DNA of 64,000 nucleotides, taken from contig CM070719.1 in NCBI GenBank assembly GCA_036346275.1, forward strand, positions 28,352,093 through 28,416,092. The letters are read 5' to 3'. The notes below the pieces were generated by a model that saw only the letters and a list, made by a program, of their open reading frames with translations, searched no databases and was not told the DNA's origin. This document shows, one piece after another, positions 59,521-64,000 of this stretch; position 1 is the first letter of the stretch, and every line of letters begins with the position of its first letter. This DNA is from Otatea glauca. Taxonomy: Eukaryota > Streptophyta > Magnoliopsida > Poales > Poaceae. The position numbers and the translations under genes are program-made.

Positions 59521-60118
59521 AAGGTCACTTGAACTCGAAGGTTGTGAGGTATCACTTCGAGGTGGAATCAAGCGAGTTACATGTAAAAGACAGGTGATCA
59601 TGAAAATTATCTAGAGCAATGGAGGATACCAATTGATTAATAAACCTAAAGGAAGGGCAACCAATGGGATGTCTAAAAAAATCCTGATCAAGAGAAGGAA
59701 ACCGTGTCATCAACGGTAGGTAATCAGATCTCAACTGCAGTTATGTACGGAACTGCAAAGACGGTTGCAAAATCTAGCAGACGTAAAGGCGAAGGTGCGA
59801 GCTGTTAGAAGAAGGAAGACGTGGAGCGACCAACCATGTAGTACCAACGAGCAGGTAGAGCTCGTAGGTGGTACAAACCTATGGTATGGAGGGCTGTAGA
59901 AACAGAGTTGTGGTTAACCAAACTACACAAAGAAAGGGATCTTAGGGAGAGGGCTCGGGAGGCAAAGCCCAAACATCAATGCGCACAATACAGTGATGTG
60001 CATAAGCCCCAATGGTAGGGGCACTCCCTATGGTGGGAAGAAAAAAAATACAGAGCTAACTTGGAGCGAATTCTTGGAGGAGCATGGTGACTTCAACAAA
60101 TAAGAGTCAAGGTGGAGA
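59521..60118. other. 3' interior of the host copia element, no gene
   Basis: No pol similarity is recognised. It ends with the polypurine tract GTCAAGGTGGAGAT. Purine-rich throughout. Confidence 0.45.
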
Positions 60119-60646
60119 TTTTTAAATATAGTGACTCACATCTAGTCTTTTAGGATTTGAAAAGGTGTGCTAGATGAATCCTAATAGGAGTGGGATTCCA
60201 AATCCTAATATGAGTGGGATTTCTATTTGCTTTGGAGGAGAACTAAGAAGCCTATATAAACCTAGGGGTGGTCATGAAGAACCTAAGCAATCAGGAAGTT
60301 ACAATCCAACTCATCGAGAGCAAGAGATGCACAAGAGGATTAGAGACTATATTATTCTTTAGCACTAGATTCTTGTACATGGCAAGGATCCGAGGGTCCT
60401 AAAAGGTTCGAGAGCTTGTGAGAAAGCAACAATCCCTTTTACACTTTTGAAGATGTGCTTAAAAAATTTATGGTCGGCTTCACCAAATCTCTCTCATTGT
60501 GGTTGCTTCAATGTTGTTGTTTTGGTTCTCTCTACGAGATTTATCTTCTTTGTTCTTGAGACCGTACACGCTTTTGCCTTATCTCACAAAACACTAATCT
60601 GATCTAGGGGGCTGCTACGCTTAAGAAGGGGTATCAGAGTATAACA
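60119..60646 (+). repeat. 3' LTR of the host copia element
   Basis: Starts TTTTAAATATAGTG where the 5' LTR has TGTTAAATATAATG and ends GTATCAGAGTATAACA. The two LTRs differ at many positions, so this is the oldest insertion of the nest apart from the MITE. Confidence 0.85.
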
Positions 60647-60944
60647 CATCACTTTCAGCATACTTAAATACTAGTTATAAGATATTGCAATGTGACATGA
60701 TTGAAAAAATTTCATCAGAACCCTTTATTTTTTCTATATACCCTTTTCATATATAAAAGGAATATATACACAAATTATGCGATGAAAAGTGGACTTTGAT
60801 AAGGAGTATATACATAAATTATGCTATAAAAGTGGACTTCGATGAAACTTTTCATAAAACTCACTTTGAAATATCTTATACTCATTATTAGAGTATGCTT
60901 AAAAGGATAAATAGGTATAACTTGCTAGTTTAAATGACATGCAA

Positions 60945-60968
60945 AAAGTGGGAGTACGTACTCCCACT
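60945..60968. repeat. 24-bp perfect palindrome between two MITE copies
   Basis: The two 12-base halves, AAGTGGGAGTAC and GTACTCCCACTT, are exact reverse complements with no loop. It sits where the right end of MITE copy 1 meets the left end of copy 2. Confidence 0.85.
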
Positions 60969-60973
60969 TCTAA

Positions 60974-61258
60974 TGTACTACTTAAACAAATGTGTTATAC
61001 TCTTTTATCACTTTTAATATAGTTAAATACTAGTTGTAAGATACAGCAATGCAACATGGTTAAAAAATTTCATCAGGCCCTTTATTTTTTCTATATACCT
61101 TTTTCACATGTAAAAGGAATATATAGATAAATTATTCTATAAAAATAGACTTTAATGGCATTTTTTTTTCATGAAACTCACTTTAGAGTATGTTATAATT
61201 ATTATTAGAGTATGCTCAAAAGGATAAAGTATGACTTGTTTGTTTAAGTAGTATATAA
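60974..61258. mobile_element. MITE copy 2
   Basis: Left end GTACTACTTAAACAAATGTGTTATAC and right end GACTTGTTTGTTTAAGTAGTATATAA are inverted. The interior matches copy 1 (TTAAATACTAGTT.TAAGATA..GCAATG, CCCTTTATTTTTTCTATATAC). Confidence 0.7.
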
Positions 61259-61413
61259 GAACTGAGAGTTTATATATCTATATCTATGCGCTATTCTTCA
61301 GCTGAATATATTCTACACGCTAGCCAGATTACGCAGTCCGACTGAGCGATGCATCCAACTAATCAACGCATCATACTGCTCCAGTTGACTGAGCATGCAT
61401 CAAGGCTAACAAA

Positions 61414-61836
61414 ATAATAATTTATTTGCGTTCCTTGTTTGTACATGAATATTTTTTTTCTTTGTTTTAGCTATAGCTTTTTATTAGTAGCTCTGATTTA
61501 CAAATGATTTTCACCAGTAGGTTACTGACGATGAGAGGAACAAAATGATATAAACAGTAATTTTGCTAGCTAGTAACAGATTTTACTACATCTATATATA
61601 AAAATTACTACATTTCTATATAGATTTTACTATCATACAATAGTAAATTGATGTTCATTTGGTAGTAAAATTTGATTTATGCGACGTTTATTAGCGAGAC
61701 TTATATTATGTTGTTCCTCTCATCGTTAGTAATCTAATGGTGAAATTCATTCATGAATCGGAGCTATTAATAAAAAGTTGTGGCTAAAATAAACGAAAAA
61801 CAGATTCATATACAAATTAGGAAACACATTTATTAG
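61414..61836. mobile_element. Foldback MITE, copy 1 of a pair
   Basis: About 100 bases at each end are inverse complements: TTAGCTATAGCTTTTTATTAGTAGCTC...CACCAGTAGGTTACTGACGATGAGAGGAACA at the left, and TGTTCCTCTCATCGTTAGTAATCTAATGGTG...GAGCTATTAATAAAAAGTTGTGGCTAAAA at the right. The middle has repeated TTTACTA/TAGTAAA motifs. Exact ends and target duplication are uncertain. Confidence 0.72.
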
Positions 61837-61990
61837 TTGGTGGACACGTCACTGATTCGGTAGTAACTTCGTTCGTTGTTCTATAGTAAAATGTAATAAA
61901 TAAGATAGTAAATGTTAGTGTATTAAACAGTAAAATAAGGGATTCGTGATTTACTACCGGATTGCAGTTCTTAATACTGTGGGAAACCAA

Positions 61991-62415
61991 CTAGTAAATC
62001 TGTTTGTTTGTAGATGAATTTTTTTCTTTATTTTAGCAATAACTTTTTATTGGCCGCTTCGATTCTCAAATGATTTTCACCAGTAGGTTACTATCGATTA
62101 GAGGAATCTAATGATATAAGTCTCGCTAATTAACAATAATTTTGTTAACTGATAACAAATTTTATTACATCTATATATAGAAATTACTATATTTCTATAT
62201 AGACTTTACTATCAAACAGTAGTAAATTGATGTTCATTTTGCAGTAAAATTTGATTTATGTGACGTTTAGTAGCGAAGACTTATATCATGTTGTTCCTCT
62301 CGTTGTCAGTAATCTAATGGTGAAATTCGTTCGTAAATTGAAACTATGAATAAAAAGTTATGGTTAAAACAAAGAAAAAACAAATTCATGTACAACTAGA
62401 AAACGCATTTACTAG
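61991..62415. mobile_element. Foldback MITE, copy 2 of the pair
   Basis: Same structure as 61414-61836 with end CTAGTAAAT.TG at the left and ATTTACTAG at the right. It lies in the same orientation, 155 bases after copy 1. Confidence 0.75.
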
Positions 62416-62483
62416 TGATCGGTTTAGTCCACACACGGTTTGCACGGATTCATACGTGGGATGGTTTGCACGCAACGGCCAGT

Positions 62484-62582
62484 ATGTATATATATGTATA
62501 TGTATATACGTGTAAGTACACATGTGTATATATATATATAGATATACATATATATATATACATATACATACATATACATATA
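62484..62582. repeat. TA/CATA-rich microsatellite
   Basis: Imperfect TATA/TACA/TATG runs; the open frames in it (Tyr/Ile/His repeats) are artefacts. Confidence 0.85.
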
Positions 62583-62951
62583 ATTTTAAGTGCATGAATT
62601 CAAGCCAAATTCGGGTGTATTTTTTGGAACTTTTAGCTTTAGGGTATATACCTATCTATAACAATTCAAATGAAACACATATATTTGAAAAAATATACTC
62701 GAATTCAAAGATTTAAACGAATTTAGACCACATGCTTTTCTGATTTATATATAAAATTAGCACATATCTACAATCAAACTATCATCAAAAAAGGAAACTA
62801 TAGTTTGAATTTCAGTTCAAACTTGTTTGAACTTGTTAGTAAACTGGTTAAACTCAATATTCTAAAATTTTAAAAAAATTCGCATAAAAATACATAGGAG
62901 AAATACCTATTTTGGATCATAGTGCTCGAGCACTCTGGCGCCTTAGGTAAT

Positions 62952-62997
<46 letters not shown>

Positions 62998-63654
62998 TAC
63001 TTCTAATTAGGAGTTGATGACGATCCATTCTCCTCTAGAATACCTGATTCGTTGGATCTGACGTGAACGGCTAAGATAGAAAAGGATTTAATCCAATAGT
63101 CCCACCCCTTCCTCTGATCTTCTCACACGCTCACGCAACCCGGACCACTCCAGTCATAATGTCTTTGAGATACCCCGCAACACCTCTCCCTCTCTCGATT
63201 CGGCGTGCTCAGATCTCCCTCTCAAATCTCTTCACAAGAACAAACATTTTCTACTATTGAAACATAACTAAACTTAGTGCTCTTTGCAAATAATTTTTTT
63301 TGTCGTAAATTGAGTTTCTGTTGCAACGCACAGGCACATGACTATATATATATATATATATACACACACGTGTGCGCATGAATGCATGAGCGTGTGTGTT
63401 GGCTTTGGCTTAAATTTGTGATTTCAAATTGACTAGCAAGAAAAGAAAGCAGATGACATCTTGTCACTTTGACTTTCCATCATTCCATGAATAACTTATC
63501 TATTAAGCGTGGGGGGATTGCAGCCCAACCAAGCAGCTACATCAGCACGTCTGCGTTGAGGTTCTCAAAAAAAAGAAAAATTACTTTTAGGTCCTCAGCT
63601 CAGTTTTTCCAAATCACAGATAGGTCCTTTCACCGGTTATTTTGCAAAAAAGAC
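62583..63654. other. Non-coding AT-rich stretch with two TA microsatellites
   Basis: No gene is supported. (AT)n of about 22 units at 62953-62997, and a shorter (TA)n at 63343-63361 running into CACACACGTGTG. A 12-bp palindrome GTGCTCGAGCAC lies at 62922-62933. Confidence 0.6.
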
Positions 63655-64000
63655 CTCGTGGTTCCGCAAATTCGACCCGAGCGCCGATTCTTTAAATTCG
63701 GAAGATTTAAAATTACGTTTAAGTCCCACCAGTTATTTTTCGAAAAGGACCCGTGGTTCCGCAGATTCGACACGGCTGCCAGTTCTTTAAACCCGAAAGA
63801 TTTAAAATTACGTTTAGGTCCCGTTATTTTGCAAAAAAAACCTTGTTTCTACAGATTCGACACGACCGCTGGTTCTTTAAACCCAAAATATTTAAAATTA
63901 CATTCAGGTCCTTTATTTTGAAAAAAAAACTGTGGTAGCCCAGATCTTCTTACGTTTTTTTGCAAAAAAAAACCCCGAAGATTTCAAGTGGGTCCTTACA
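63655..64000. repeat. Minisatellite of about 90 bp, running off the window
   Basis: The unit GTGGTTCCGCAGATTCGACACG.C.GCC..TTCTTTAAACCCGAAAGATTTAAAATTACGTTTAGGTCC..TTATTTTGCAAAAAA starts near 63658, 63751 and 63844, with a diverged partial unit after 63930. Worn beginnings (GGTCCT..TTATTTTGCAAAAAAGACC) reach back to about 63580. The 150-codon open frame across it is a by-product of the repeat. Confidence 0.8.

Larger units (their letters stand above)
41097..60646 (+). mobile_element. Ty1/copia-type element hosting the whole right-hand nest
   Basis: The 5' LTR is 41097-41106 plus 52693-53206 (split by the Tat gypsy element) and the 3' LTR is 60119-60646, each about 525 bp and clearly alike (AATCCTAATA..., TATATAAACCTAGG, CAGAGTATAACA end). 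Flanking pentamers are TATCA (41092-41096) and CATCA (60647-60651). PBS at 53209 matches tRNA-Met. GTCAAGGTGGAGAT before the 3' LTR is the polypurine tract. Only gag and a protease scrap remain; integrase, reverse transcriptase and RNase H are gone. Confidence 0.82.
41062..60938. mobile_element. MITE copy 1 (about 330 bp), split by the copia nest
   Basis: The left piece 41062-41096 (TATACTACTTAAAATGAATGTTATACTCC) and the right piece 60647-60938 join into one foldback MITE. Its right end (GGTATAACTTGCTAGTTTAAATGACATG) is inverse to its left end. A sister copy lies at 60974-61258 and shows the uninterrupted sequence across the insertion point (TTTTATCACTTTTAATATAG). Confidence 0.65.

Noticed and set aside
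62386..62716. Open frames rich in Tyr/Ile/His on both strands
   Set aside because: Direct products of the TATA/CATA microsatellite.
63469..63921. 150-codon plus-strand open frame
   Set aside because: It runs through a minisatellite whose units repeat in the protein (FKITFRS...). It has no start context or domain.

Overview
This window is nuclear DNA of a flowering plant, almost certainly a grass (Poaceae). The evidence is a GC-rich two-exon plant gene in an AT-rich background, CACTA elements carrying Ulp1 and DUF8039 cargo, a Tat-lineage gypsy element with two RNase H domains, and a BARE/Angela-like LTR start. Only one gene looks intact and cellular: a LURP-one-related (LOR) gene at 6465-7237, with a TATA box and a single intron. 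Nearly everything else is transposable elements, many nested in one another, plus minisatellites and MITEs.

Layout. 1-5551: 3' part of a CACTA element with DUF8039-like exons and a catalytically dead Ulp1-like protease, interrupted by a 3.2 kb solo LTR. 6320-7564: the LOR gene. 7570-10466: non-coding with short tandem repeats. 10475-10631: a small hAT MITE with a perfect 8-bp target duplication. 10873-25953: a non-autonomous Ty3/gypsy element (target duplication ATTAA) whose 5' LTR is split by a 6.7 kb CACTA element (11647-18340, duplication ATT). 26286-27759 and 37538-38476: two related TIR elements sharing internal repeats. 27920-34998: a Ty1/copia element whose gag-pol is readable but inactivated in protease and reverse transcriptase. 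39112-40675: a GC-rich non-autonomous hAT element.

The right third is one large nest. A MITE (41062..60938) was split by a copia element (41097-60646). Its 5' LTR received an 11.6 kb Tat-lineage gypsy element (41107-52687, duplication AATAT). Its interior received a second copy of the large-LTR family (54274 to about 59520), which in turn holds another solo LTR (57122-59448) and a minus-strand BARE/Angela-like LTR piece. From 60.9 kb to the end there are foldback MITEs, TA-rich microsatellites and a roughly 90-bp minisatellite.

The most interesting points are these. The Tat element carries an antisense, intron-containing plant-mobile-domain gene with its own TATA box. The copia gag appears to start inside its LTR and to be joined by an intron spanning the LTR/internal junction. 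Short codon-conserved segments ending at the same stop lie inside the large LTR family. The Tat element is saturated with a GCCGAT/ATCGGC motif on both strands. All reading was by eye, so exact splice sites and family assignments are inferences unless stated otherwise.
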